Shown here: piece after piece, positions 36,952-48,547 of the stretch
Layout of the letters: each line of letters opens with the position of its first letter
Position numbering within the stretch: the stretch's first letter is position 1
Source: Enterobacter cloacae
Lineage (GTDB): Bacteria; Pseudomonadota; Gammaproteobacteria; Enterobacterales; Enterobacteriaceae
Assembly: GCF_011078175.1 (NCBI RefSeq)
Contig: NZ_JAALCJ010000014.1
Coordinates: 1-52,436, forward strand
Direction: 5' to 3'
DNA: 52,436 nucleotides
Translations under genes and position numbers: made by a program
The notes under the pieces: generated by a model
Databases searched by the model: none
What the model was told of the DNA's origin: nothing
What the model saw: the letters and a program-made list of their open reading frames with translations, nothing else

Positions 36952-37851
36952 CTAAAGCGGTAAGAACCAGATAACGCTGACGGTGCCTTCCCGGAATTTA
37001 CCGCTGCCGCTCTGGTGACCGGGGTAACGGGTGCCGGAATAGTTAGCATACTGAACAGAGAATGAACCTGGCGTATATCCCGCATAGCCAAAACTATAGC
37101 TGTAGTCGCCGTTCCAGGGCTGTTGCTGGCTGCTGTCCGGAAACCAGAACGACGTGGCGCGCACGAAGAAGTGCTGCTTGAAGGTATAACCACACCCGCC
37201 CAATACCACGTTCTTGTTTTTGCGGATATCGTTGCTGTCCAGATCGTAATAACGCGGAACCCAGCTGTAGCCCACCTGGCAAATGATGGAGTCGCCTTTG
37301 TTGATCAGGAGTGTATTCTCGACGGGTTTCGGCAGCGAAAATTTATACGCCAGCGTCACGGCCCCCTGCTCAAAATAGGTGTGACGACGGTTTCCTGAGG
37401 TCCAGAAGCGGTTATCTCCGTAATTGCTGTACACCAGGCTGACAGTGTTGGCATGCCAGTCGTCATAGCCAAAACTGTAACGAAAATCGGCCGTATAGCG
37501 GCTGGTGTCCGTCACCGGCAAACGCGATGTCACGTTGGCAAACCAGTAACTGTAAGGTGAGTATTGCAGGCTGAGATTGAGCGTCTGGTTGTATTTTCGT
37601 TTCTGCTCTGCCGTGTCCGAGCTGTTAGGGATAGTCATCCACTGCTCTTTCAGACCGGAACTAAAGCTCAGCGCGCCAGAGAAGACGTCTTCGTTCCCGG
37701 AGAACAGGCGACCCCAGCGGCTGGTGAACACGCCAGCCTGCACCGGCTCGCCGTTCTTGTCACGTAGTGAGTCCGCATCGTCCTTTGGCGCCGACTCTGC
37801 GCCAGTGGCAACGCACAGCAGTGCGCAGGTCAGCAAAAATTTATCCCGCAT
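36952..37851 (-). CDS. Predicted outer-membrane beta-barrel protein, family not recognised
   Basis: The 299-residue protein has a signal peptide (about 1-20, cleavage near TGAES/APK). It then has alternating aromatic-rich strands such as YSFGYDDWHANTVSLVYSNY and YSFGYAGYTPGSFSVQYANY, and ends in a strand finishing VIWFLPL. This pattern fits a 12- to 14-strand outer-membrane barrel. The two quoted segments resemble each other, suggesting an internal repeat. Between the acyltransferase and the regulator in the operon, it is a candidate glycan exporter or pore; that role is inference. Confidence 0.6.
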   Translation of the reverse strand: MRDKFLLTCALLCVATGAESAPKDDADSLRDKNGEPVQAGVFTSRWGRLFSGNEDVFSGALSFSSGLKEQWMTIPNSSDTAEQKRKYNQTLNLSLQYSPYSYWFANVTSRLPVTDTSRYTADFRYSFGYDDWHANTVSLVYSNYGDNRFWTSGNRRHTYFEQGAVTLAYKFSLPKPVENTLLINKGDSIICQVGYSWVPRYYDLDSNDIRKNKNVVLGGCGYTFKQHFFVRATSFWFPDSSQQQPWNGDYSYSFGYAGYTPGSFSVQYANYSGTRYPGHQSGSGKFREGTVSVIWFLPL

Positions 37852-37861
37852 CAGCCCTTCC

Positions 37862-39079
37862 TTAGTTAGGTATCCAGCGCGCGGCGACGTTATATTTCGC
37901 CATCAGCCACAGCACGCCCAGCGCCGCAGCGTGAATAAAGGTGTTCACTATCCAGGCCTGGCGCCACAGATCGAACGTAACGAACTGGCTTACCAGAAAT
38001 ACGACGTAAACATGCAAAATAAAGGTATAAAGCGAATGTTGACCCAGCGGGATAAGAAACCAGCCTGCGAGGCGATACAGAGGCTGCCAGCACCAGGTTA
38101 GCACTAAATAGACGGTCACCATCAGGCAGATATCGTTAAGTACCCTGACGGGTCCAAGGCCATTTTTTGCCGCCCAGGTATGATAAAAAGCGTTAAAGTC
38201 CTCCGGCGAAAGGCTATGCATTAACAGTGCGGGCGGCATAAACGGGTTGGTATGGTTTTGGGCGATAAAGCAAAGAACCAGCGCAATCATCACCATTGCC
38301 ACGAGCACCACCTTACCGGCGGGCGTGCGGGCAAAAGAGATCAAATCCTCCTTGTACCAGCCGCTGCACATTCCCAGCACAAAAATAAACTGCCAGGCCA
38401 GCAGCGGAAACGCGAACTCAAACTGAGACGGCGTAGCGCGTACCGGCCACATCTGCCAGCCGCCGTAGACGAGCAATGATAAACCCAGCAGCCAGTAAAC
38501 ATATCCTTTCTGGAGCATCCCCAAAAACAGGGGGCTTAAAAGCAGAAGAAAAATATAGAGTCCAAGGATTTGCGTTTGATGAGGGCCAACTTGCAGGTAG
38601 AGAACAATGTTAAACCAGGTTTCTTTAATTTGCGGCGTCACCGGATACAGTGACCAGGTTGTACCAGAGTAACGATCGGTAAAATGGGTAACCTCAAAGA
38701 CGTTAATAAACGGCAGATATCCTAACAGTAAAAATGAAAGAATAATGATGATATTTACGCGATATATTTTCCATGCACGCAGATAGAGTCCCCAGGATAT
38801 AGTCAACAATACTGCTTTTTGCAATCTTACACGATTTAACATTCCCAGCATAAATCCTGAAAGGATCACAAAACCCTCAGCGCCAGTAACCAGACCAAAC
38901 CTTTCCCAGGTAAATATATTAAATATCGACATCACTTCCGTGTGCGCCACCACCATCATCACTAAGGCGATACCGCGCATAAAATCAATACGTAAATCAC
39001 GTTTATCCGACGCGATGTAACGCCATGTCGTTGGTTTTTCAACGTCTTTATTTATAAGCACAGGCGCAATCTGGCTCAT
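37862..39079 (-). CDS. OpgC-family membrane acyltransferase
   Basis: This 405-residue integral membrane protein has about ten TM helices and belongs to the OpgC family (acyltransferase 3 superfamily). The N-terminal RIDFMRGIALVMMVVAHTEV carries the conserved Asp-Arg…His of these enzymes. OpgC proteins add succinyl or similar groups to osmoregulated periplasmic glucans. Here it heads the leftward operon and faces a glycan synthase operon across a 281-base divergent region, so it probably modifies the glycan made there. The E. coli opgGH genes are not nearby. Confidence 0.85.
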   Translation of the reverse strand: MSQIAPVLINKDVEKPTTWRYIASDKRDLRIDFMRGIALVMMVVAHTEVMSIFNIFTWERFGLVTGAEGFVILSGFMLGMLNRVRLQKAVLLTISWGLYLRAWKIYRVNIIIILSFLLLGYLPFINVFEVTHFTDRYSGTTWSLYPVTPQIKETWFNIVLYLQVGPHQTQILGLYIFLLLLSPLFLGMLQKGYVYWLLGLSLLVYGGWQMWPVRATPSQFEFAFPLLAWQFIFVLGMCSGWYKEDLISFARTPAGKVVLVAMVMIALVLCFIAQNHTNPFMPPALLMHSLSPEDFNAFYHTWAAKNGLGPVRVLNDICLMVTVYLVLTWCWQPLYRLAGWFLIPLGQHSLYTFILHVYVVFLVSQFVTFDLWRQAWIVNTFIHAAALGVLWLMAKYNVAARWIPN

Positions 39080-39360
39080 GAGGCGTCGCGTTCTCCATGC
39101 TAAAAAGTTTCTTGTATTTTATTTAGATAGCGTAAACAAAAGCATCTGGCAATTTTTGGTAACGCTTAGTATATAATTAAGCGTCGTTAACAATCATTTA
39201 AGCACGTGTAAATAAACCATCCCCACCACCTCTGGAATTATTTCCCCCACCATCTACACTTACTTTACTTTTTGTTTAAGGACATTATTTTCCGTTTGCG
39301 CTCCCTGTCGGTAACGGGTCTGTTATTAATAACTATCGTGGAAACAGGATATCTTTCTGT
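39080..39360. promoter_or_regulatory. Divergent promoter region of the glycan locus
   Basis: This AT-rich 281-base gap between the two operons must contain promoters for both directions. I see no coding sequence and no certain operator. Runs such as TTACTTTACTTTTTGTTTAAG and several TATAAT-like words are present, but I cannot assign them. Confidence 0.5.
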
Positions 39361-41175
39361 ATGGATTTTTATTTTACCCGTTTTGAACATCGCCAGCCGC
39401 CTGAACCGCTTAAGACACCGCGATGGGTAATGTTAACATGGCAGGTATTGGCCGTTGCCGCGCTGATTTTAGGCGCTAATTATATTTACTGGCGCTGGAC
39501 AGCTTCCTTAAATACCGACGCATTGTGGTATGCCATTCCGCTGGTGCTGGCTGAAACCCTGGCCTGGATCGGCACCGTGCTGTTCACCATTAACCTGTGG
39601 AAAGAAGACGATCCGCCACAAAATCCGCCCCCGGTTGAGATCAATGATTGCCTGCGCCCCGAAGACGCGGAAGCCGCCAGACCCATAAAGGTCGATCTCT
39701 TTATCGCAACCTATTCAGAAGATGTAGAGCTGGTCAGGCTTTCTATTCGTGACGCCATGAAGATGGATTACCCCGTCCCGCTGGACTACAAAGTGCACGT
39801 GCTCGATGATGGCCGACGTCCGGAGATGAAAGCCGTCTGCGATCAGGAAGGTGCCAACTACATCTCCCGCCAGACCAATATTGGTTTTAAGGCCGGTAAT
39901 TTGCGAAACGGGCTTGAGCAAACCGACGGTGATTTCCTGATCATTTGTGATGCCGATACCCGGGTCTTTCCCACTCTGCTCAGCCACACGCTGGGCTATT
40001 TCCGCGACCCGGACGTAGCCTGGGTCCAGACCCCTCAGTGGTTTTTCGACCTGCCGGAAGGGGAAAGTTTGCCGCGCTGGCTCGGCCGCAAGGTGGGCAA
40101 AGCGGGATACGGGCTGGGCTGGCTGGCCCAGACGTTCATCGGGCCGGTAACCGTCGGGCGTGACCCCTTTTTCAACGATCCGCGCATGTTTTATGACGTA
40201 ATCTTACGTCGCCGCAACTGGGCCAACGCCGCCTTCTGCTGCGGTGCAGCCTCTGTACACCGGCGCGAAGCGGTAATGCAGGCGGCCCTGCGCAGCTACG
40301 TATGGACGATTGAAGAAGAGATCGATCGCCACACGCGGGACATTCGCGATCCCGTCATGCGTGAAACCCTTCAGAATGCCATGCGTCCTCACGTGGCTTT
40401 CGATACGGAACTGACGCCCTATAAATTTCACGTCTCAGAAGACATTTATACCTCCATTCTGCTCCACGGTGATGCCGCCCGCCGCTGGCGCTCGGTAATG
40501 CACCCGAGGATCGAATCGAAAATGCTCTCGCCGCAGGATATGCTGACGTGGATGATCCAGCGCTTCAAATATGCCGCAGGGTCACTGGATATTCTGTTCC
40601 ACGACAATATTTTCAGCCGCCACCGTTTTAAGCTCTCTTTGCCGCAAACGCTGATGTACGCCACCACCTTCTGGTCCTATCTGGCCTGCGTGTGGAACAC
40701 GGTTTTCCTGATATCGCCCATTATTTACCTGTTTACCGGCATTCCGCCTGTATCAGCCTGGTCTGAACCCTTTTATCTTCATTTTTTGCCCTTTTTTATT
40801 GTGTCTGAACTGGCGTTTATGTTCGGCACCTGGGGTATCTCAGCCTGGGATGGCAGAGCATCGTATCTCTCATTCTTCTCCATGAATCTGCGCGCGCTAG
40901 ACACGGTTCTGCGCGGAGAGCAGATCAAATTCCACGTCACTCCCAAAGAGCGGCAGACGGGACGGTTTCTTTACCTGGTAAAACCGCAAATCGCCATCGT
41001 CGTGCTCACGCTGGCGGGGCTGATTTGGGGCGGTATTCAGGTAGCACGTGGGCAGGTTGACGATCCGTCCGGCTACGTCATCAATATTTTCTGGGGTGCA
41101 GTCAACATTGCCGCCATGCTGCCGCTTATCTTCGCCGCCTTGTGGACCCCGGCTGAAGAAGAGGTGAGCGAATGA
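39361..41175 (+). CDS. Cellulose-synthase-like GT2 glycosyltransferase without PilZ
   Basis: This processive family-2 glycosyltransferase of 604 residues has two N-terminal TM helices (about 24-46, 54-80), a cytosolic catalytic domain (about 105-400) and four to five C-terminal TM helices. Motifs are HVLDDGRRPEM (first Asp), ICDADTRVF (DxD), WVQTPQWF, FHVSEDIY (catalytic SED in place of TED) and IQRFKYAAGS where BcsA has QRxRW. It ends after the last TM segment, without the PilZ domain that makes BcsA respond to c-di-GMP. It is first in a seven-gene operon with 4-base overlap to the next gene. The sugar polymerised is probably glucose by family resemblance, but unproven. Confidence 0.88.
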   Translation: MDFYFTRFEHRQPPEPLKTPRWVMLTWQVLAVAALILGANYIYWRWTASLNTDALWYAIPLVLAETLAWIGTVLFTINLWKEDDPPQNPPPVEINDCLRPEDAEAARPIKVDLFIATYSEDVELVRLSIRDAMKMDYPVPLDYKVHVLDDGRRPEMKAVCDQEGANYISRQTNIGFKAGNLRNGLEQTDGDFLIICDADTRVFPTLLSHTLGYFRDPDVAWVQTPQWFFDLPEGESLPRWLGRKVGKAGYGLGWLAQTFIGPVTVGRDPFFNDPRMFYDVILRRRNWANAAFCCGAASVHRREAVMQAALRSYVWTIEEEIDRHTRDIRDPVMRETLQNAMRPHVAFDTELTPYKFHVSEDIYTSILLHGDAARRWRSVMHPRIESKMLSPQDMLTWMIQRFKYAAGSLDILFHDNIFSRHRFKLSLPQTLMYATTFWSYLACVWNTVFLISPIIYLFTGIPPVSAWSEPFYLHFLPFFIVSELAFMFGTWGISAWDGRASYLSFFSMNLRALDTVLRGEQIKFHVTPKERQTGRFLYLVKPQIAIVVLTLAGLIWGGIQVARGQVDDPSGYVINIFWGAVNIAAMLPLIFAALWTPAEEEVSE

Positions 41176-42503
41176 GAAAACGCGACGCGCTTTTGTCTGC
41201 CCGCAGCTACCTCACTATTCTGCTCGGCTTTCTGCTGGGATTCGCTATTGTCGTCTGGGTTGAAAAACAAATGCCGACACGCGTGGAGAGCAGCGGGGGG
41301 ATGTCGCTGAGTAACGATTTCCCGCCCTTGCCCGCTCCGCGTGAACTGACATTCGAAGAAGCCATCTGGGCGCGGGTGGCCTGGCAATATTATGTGAACA
41401 ACACGCAGCCGAATGGCCTGGCCAACGCGCATGACGGCGAACCCTGGCTCAGTCTGTGGAGCACCGGCAGCTATCTTTTCGCCGTTGCAGCCGCCAGGCA
41501 GCTCAATATTCTTACTTCCGAGGAGTTTGATGAACGCATCGCGGCCGCACTGGCTGCGCTCGCCAGCCTTCCACTCAATCCTCAGGGGTTGCCCGCCGCT
41601 TATTACCATGCCGACACGCTGGAAGCCCTGGGCAAACCGGACGCCTCGGCTATCGGCATGGGCCGCCTGCTTAACGCCCTGCAAACGCTGCTGTGGCGCT
41701 ATCCTCAGCACGCTGGCGCTGTGCGTTATCTGCTCGAACGCTGGAAGATGGGTGCCCTGATTGTCAGCAGCACCACCAGCCAGGCCGCGGTCCCACTCCA
41801 CCACTGGGCGCTGGCGACGGACGAGCCACGAAACAGCTTCGGCTATCGTCTTTATGCAAGCCATACGCTTCGGCTGATCGACAGCGCGGCGGGACTGGCG
41901 GTGACGAATCCGCCAGAAGGGCAGCAGATGATCGACATCGACGGAATAATGGTGCCCGACGAAGGGCTGCGTACGCCGTATGGTCGGCAACCTTCGCTTA
42001 TCAGCCTTCCCTATTTATTAACGGGTCTTGAGCTGGGTTTTGATGCGCAGAGCGCAGAAATCACGTGGCGCATAATGCAGATCCAGCAGCGCCGACACGG
42101 CCTGCGGGTCCGCAAGCCTCCGATCAGCACCGATTATGCCGAGCCCGCGCCAGATTACGTCAACGATCTGCCCAATCGCCAGCCGCTGCAACACAGCGCT
42201 CTGCTTGACACAACCCCGGAGCAAACGGCGATAACCTCAACCCGCACCGCCTTTGCCTGGTATGCCCTGTTCCGCAATAGCTGGAGCGAAGCGCTGCGCC
42301 AGCAGGTGCAGACGCTACAGGTGCCGGGCAAGGGCTGGCAGCGAGGGCTTAACCTCAACAGCAGCGTGAACGATATCGTAGACGCCGATACCAATGCGGT
42401 CATCCTCGAAAGCCTGGCGTACATTGCCCACGGTCAGATGCTTTGTCTGGCCTGCCCTGGCCCCGCCACGCCTCCCACCTCTTCAGCAGGAGCGAAGCCA
42501 TGA
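41172..42503 (+). CDS. DUF3131 protein A (divergent paralogue)
   Basis: The 443 residues contain one N-terminal TM anchor (about 12-30) and a periplasmic DUF3131 domain, predicted to adopt an alpha/alpha toroid like glucoamylases. It aligns with its two neighbours: ARVAWQYYVNNTQPNGLAN, GMGRLLNALQTLLWRYP, PSLISLPYLLTGLELGFD. It differs where they agree: it has KGWQRGLNL where B and C have GYYEGLYE and GWFEGRVE, and lacks their DTV–W–NT segment. It may be a non-catalytic subunit. It overlaps the GT2 gene by 4 bases and gene B by 4. Confidence 0.8.
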   Translation: MRKRDALLSARSYLTILLGFLLGFAIVVWVEKQMPTRVESSGGMSLSNDFPPLPAPRELTFEEAIWARVAWQYYVNNTQPNGLANAHDGEPWLSLWSTGSYLFAVAAARQLNILTSEEFDERIAAALAALASLPLNPQGLPAAYYHADTLEALGKPDASAIGMGRLLNALQTLLWRYPQHAGAVRYLLERWKMGALIVSSTTSQAAVPLHHWALATDEPRNSFGYRLYASHTLRLIDSAAGLAVTNPPEGQQMIDIDGIMVPDEGLRTPYGRQPSLISLPYLLTGLELGFDAQSAEITWRIMQIQQRRHGLRVRKPPISTDYAEPAPDYVNDLPNRQPLQHSALLDTTPEQTAITSTRTAFAWYALFRNSWSEALRQQVQTLQVPGKGWQRGLNLNSSVNDIVDADTNAVILESLAYIAHGQMLCLACPGPATPPTSSAGAKP

Positions 42504-44047
42504 AGCTGAAATCACTACTCTCTTTTCCTCTTCTGGCCGGGCTTATGGCGGGCTGGCTCTCGCTCACTGCGGCAATGGCAGCGACTGGACTTCCCGCCTC
42601 TGATTACCCGCCGCGTAACGGCGAACTCACGCCTCGCGAGATGACCATTGCTAAAAATGCCTGGCAATATTTCGTTGCTAACTATCAGCCCACAACCGGC
42701 CTGGTAAATGCCGTCAATAAATATCCCTCAACTACCATGTGGGACAGCGCCTCCTATATGGCTGCGATGACGGCCGCAAGGGAGCTGGGGATTATTGATA
42801 AAGCTGAATTCGATCGCAGAATGCTGAAATTACTCGCCACTCTGAACAAGCTGGATTTGTTCCGCAACGAACTGCCCAATAAAGCCTATAACACCATTAC
42901 CGGTCAGAAGGTTAACTACCAGAACAAACCTGGCGAAATTGGCTTCTCGGCGCTGGACATCGGCAGGATGTTGATCTGGCTGAAGGTCATTAAGGAGCGT
43001 TACCCGGAATACAGCAACAGCATTGATAACGTGCTGCTGGGATGGAATTTCACCAACGTCATCAATCCCTGCGGCATGCTGTACGGTGCCTACCTGGAAA
43101 ATGGCCAGCCAAAATACGTGCAGGAGGGGCGGCTGGGCTACGAAGAGTATGGTGCAGCGGGCTTTGCGCTGTGGGGCTTTGGCACCTGTCAGTCCAGTCA
43201 GCCTCAGCCCTACGAGCTGGCTGAGATCTACTGCGTAATGGTGCCCTATGACTCGCGCGATCCGCGCCTTACCAGCCAGCATAATTACGTCGTTACCGAA
43301 TCCTATGTGCTTTACGGCCTGGAATTTGGTTTCGACAAGCCGGCGGACAGGGAAAACAGCCCGCGTGACTACTCACATCCGTGGATGAAAAACTTCGCCG
43401 ACAGGGTTTACCAGGCTCAGGAGAACCGCTACGCCATCACCGGTATTTTATCCGCTCGCTCTGAACATCAGCTCGATAAGTCCCCTTACTTCGTCTACGA
43501 CACCGTCTTTAGCGACGGCTTCAACTGGAACACCATCACCGATAAAGGCGTGTATGTTCCCACAACGGCCGCCGTCTCTCTGAAAGCGGCGCTCGGGATG
43601 TGGGTTCTCTGGAATTCGCCTTATACCGACCGCCTGCTGGACGCTATTGAAAACGCCAACGAGGCGGACAAAGGATACTATGAAGGGCTGTACGAAAACG
43701 GCGACGGCCCCATCAAAGAGTTCACCGCCAATAACAACGGCATCATGCTTGAAGCATTGCTGTTCAAAAAAGAGGGCAAGCTGTTGCAGTTCAACAGCGA
43801 TAATCCCAAAGATCGCCACTTTGCCCCTTCCTTGTGGGAGAAAAAGCTGGCGGATCTTTTTGAACCCAATAATGCCCCGCGCAACCGTCCATTCCTGAAC
43901 GGTACGCCCGCAGTGAAAACATGGTGTGAACAGACCGGGATCACCCTGCGCACCAAACCCGCTTGCCAGGCCTGTCAATGTGCGACCTGCAATACGGACG
44001 AGCCTGTGAAACTGCCGCCGGTGACCGCGCAATGCTTAAGACCTTAG
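42500..44047 (+). CDS. DUF3131 protein B, exported
   Basis: I chose the ATG at 42500 (overlapping the previous stop, ATGA), which gives a clean signal peptide MKLKSLLSFPLLAGLMAGWL ending AMA/A and a 515-residue precursor. The DUF3131 domain covers most of the protein: KNAWQYFVANYQPTTGLVNA, DIGRMLIWLKVIKERYPEYS, EYGAAGFALWGF, YDTVFSDGFNWNT, GYYEGLYENGDG. A Cys-rich tail (CEQTG…CQACQCATC) is unusual and could bind metal or form disulfides. It is probably a periplasmic glycan-processing or -handling protein. Confidence 0.8.
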   Translation: MKLKSLLSFPLLAGLMAGWLSLTAAMAATGLPASDYPPRNGELTPREMTIAKNAWQYFVANYQPTTGLVNAVNKYPSTTMWDSASYMAAMTAARELGIIDKAEFDRRMLKLLATLNKLDLFRNELPNKAYNTITGQKVNYQNKPGEIGFSALDIGRMLIWLKVIKERYPEYSNSIDNVLLGWNFTNVINPCGMLYGAYLENGQPKYVQEGRLGYEEYGAAGFALWGFGTCQSSQPQPYELAEIYCVMVPYDSRDPRLTSQHNYVVTESYVLYGLEFGFDKPADRENSPRDYSHPWMKNFADRVYQAQENRYAITGILSARSEHQLDKSPYFVYDTVFSDGFNWNTITDKGVYVPTTAAVSLKAALGMWVLWNSPYTDRLLDAIENANEADKGYYEGLYENGDGPIKEFTANNNGIMLEALLFKKEGKLLQFNSDNPKDRHFAPSLWEKKLADLFEPNNAPRNRPFLNGTPAVKTWCEQTGITLRTKPACQACQCATCNTDEPVKLPPVTAQCLRP

Positions 44048-45426
44048 CCCGCTGGCTGGCTGCCGCCGTCCTCATGCTTATTATCGCCTTCGCCCTGTTC
44101 AGCCGGGAAGGCGCAGGGTGGCGCTGGCTGATTAAAGGTGGCTGGCACACCAGCGCGCGCATCAGTAGCCTGACCCCACAAGAGCGGGAGTGGGCGAGTA
44201 TCGCCTGGCGCTATTTTGAGAATAACACCCAGCCTCAGACAGGGCTGGTCAACGGTAGCGATAAACAGCCGCGCGTTACGCTGTGGCAAATGGGCGATAC
44301 GCTTATCGCCCTGCTGGCTGCCCGCGAGCTGGGTCTGATCCAGGCGGACGAGTTTGATGGCCGTCTGACGCGCCTGCTCGGAACACTCAATCGCCTTACG
44401 CTGACCGAAACCCGCACGCCTGGCAGGCTCTATTCCAGCCGTACGGCCACGCCCATCGACTTCACGGGAAAACCGGCGCAGCGCGGATGGTCGGCGAAAG
44501 ATATGGCGCGGCTGATGCTGGCCCTGCGTCTCACTGCCGAGCGAGCGCCTGAGTACCGCGAATATCTGGATAAAATCATCCTGCGCTGGAATTTTTGTCC
44601 GGTGATGGATCAGGACGGGGAGCTGTGGTCTGCCTCCGTGCAGAATGGACAGCCGGTGATACGCGACGAACTGCGGCTGGGTGAAAGCGAATATGCTGCC
44701 AGCGCGTTTCGGCTGTGGGGATTCCCGGCGGGTAAGGCATTTTCCCCACCTTCCCGGAACGTCATCATGTACCAGCGTAGCCTCGCCGTTGACGCGCGCG
44801 ATCCAAGAACAACCTGGCAGCCGTCGCTGCTCTCCACCCTCCCCGCCATGCTCCCGGGTCTGGAGTTTGGCTGGCAGGCCCCCGGAGTGGCCGCCGATAT
44901 TCAAAAAAGGCTGCGTGCCCGGGCCGAAGGGGTATGGCTCAGCCAGAAAACACGCTGGGAGCGCGACGGCATATTCACCGCACGCGCCGATTTTTACCTG
45001 TCTCAGGCCCCCTGGCACGTTGAGGACACCGTCTGGGGGAATGGCTACGCATGGAATACGTTGGGCGATGACGGGAAAAACTATCCCCGGCTGGCACAGG
45101 TGACCACCAAAGCGGTCTTTATGCTCTGGGCGCTGTGGGAAACCGACTACACCGATGCCCTGATGGCTATAACCCGACACCTGAATAATCCGCAACAGGG
45201 CTGGTTCGAGGGCCGCGTTGAGGGCACCGGCGACATCAACCCGACGCTAACACTCTCGACCAACGCTATGGTGCTGGAAGCGCTGCTGTACAAACACAAC
45301 GCCGGGCCGCTGTTTGAAAACGGCCTTGTTAAGAACGATAGCTATTTTGTCCGCCGCGCGTCAGATCCCTTCAACCCGCCCGGCCTCTGCCTGCCCGGCG
45401 AACGTGCCGCGAAGGATGCACCATGA
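44032..45426 (+). CDS. DUF3131 protein C, membrane anchored
   Basis: This third paralogue has 464 residues. It starts at ATG 44032, inside the end of gene B (16-base overlap), with an N-terminal TM anchor (about 8-25). Shared blocks are SIAWRYFENNTQPQTGLVNG, DMARLMLALRLTAERAPEY, ESEYAASAFRLWGFP, EDTVWGNGYAWNT and GWFEGRVEGTGD. Acidic residues conserved with B in the EDTV/YDTV and FEG/YEG blocks are candidate catalytic positions. It overlaps the globin-like gene by 4 bases. Confidence 0.8.
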   Translation: MLKTLARWLAAAVLMLIIAFALFSREGAGWRWLIKGGWHTSARISSLTPQEREWASIAWRYFENNTQPQTGLVNGSDKQPRVTLWQMGDTLIALLAARELGLIQADEFDGRLTRLLGTLNRLTLTETRTPGRLYSSRTATPIDFTGKPAQRGWSAKDMARLMLALRLTAERAPEYREYLDKIILRWNFCPVMDQDGELWSASVQNGQPVIRDELRLGESEYAASAFRLWGFPAGKAFSPPSRNVIMYQRSLAVDARDPRTTWQPSLLSTLPAMLPGLEFGWQAPGVAADIQKRLRARAEGVWLSQKTRWERDGIFTARADFYLSQAPWHVEDTVWGNGYAWNTLGDDGKNYPRLAQVTTKAVFMLWALWETDYTDALMAITRHLNNPQQGWFEGRVEGTGDINPTLTLSTNAMVLEALLYKHNAGPLFENGLVKNDSYFVRRASDPFNPPGLCLPGERAAKDAP

Positions 45427-45857
45427 AATTTTATCGCGATCTCTTTGATGCCAGCCTGAACCGCGTACTGCCAGAGAATGATAAACGGCACTTTTTTGAG
45501 ACGTTCTGGGAAACGTTTATCCATATGTCACCCGAGACGGAACAGCACTTTACCCGGGACCAGGGCGGGGATGGTCAGCAGACGATCTTCAAGAGCTTTT
45601 TCGCCATGCTTGCCGTTGACGGTGCGCTCTTTGTACCTGATTTTCTGGAACGCCTGGCACGTGAGCAGAGTGATGAAGGACTAGGCCTGCCACCGCGATT
45701 TTTCGGCCTCTGGCGGGAGGCGATGCTCAGAACCGTGCGCGCCTGCGATCCCCTTTGCGATGAAGAGATCCTCACGGCCTGGGCGATGGCGATTGCGCCA
45801 GGACTGGAGTATCTGCGCCGCCAGGCGGAGCTGCACTATAAGGCCAGAGGTGAGTAA
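45423..45857 (+). CDS. Globin-like sensor protein, probably haem-free
   Basis: The 144-residue all-helical protein has a globin-like pattern: [31 protein letters not shown], then [20 protein letters not shown] and [18 protein letters not shown]. The E–F region normally has a proximal His (as in …EHS…); here it reads REQS, so the usual haem ligand seems replaced. Non-haem globin domains occur as sensors in RsbR proteins of partner-switching systems. It lies 2 bases before the hybrid kinase and may supply its signal. The fold is inferred by eye, so certainty is moderate. Confidence 0.65.
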   Translation: MKFYRDLFDASLNRVLPENDKRHFFETFWETFIHMSPETEQHFTRDQGGDGQQTIFKSFFAMLAVDGALFVPDFLERLAREQSDEGLGLPPRFFGLWREAMLRTVRACDPLCDEEILTAWAMAIAPGLEYLRRQAELHYKARGE

Positions 45858-45859
45858 CC

Positions 45860-48536
<2,677 letters not shown>

Positions 48537-48547
<11 letters not shown>

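Noticed and set aside
39290..39360. Possible ops/JUMPstart element for RfaH before the GT2 gene (…GTCGGTAACGG…)
   Set aside because: Too many mismatches to the ops core GGCGGTAG; not convincing.
39361..41175. Calling the GT2 gene bcsA and the locus a cellulose operon
   Set aside because: No PilZ, altered QxxRW, and no bcsB, bcsZ or bcsC in the window.
45423..45857. Calling this a haem-binding oxygen sensor
   Set aside because: The residue at the usual proximal His position appears to be Gln, so a haem claim is not supported.
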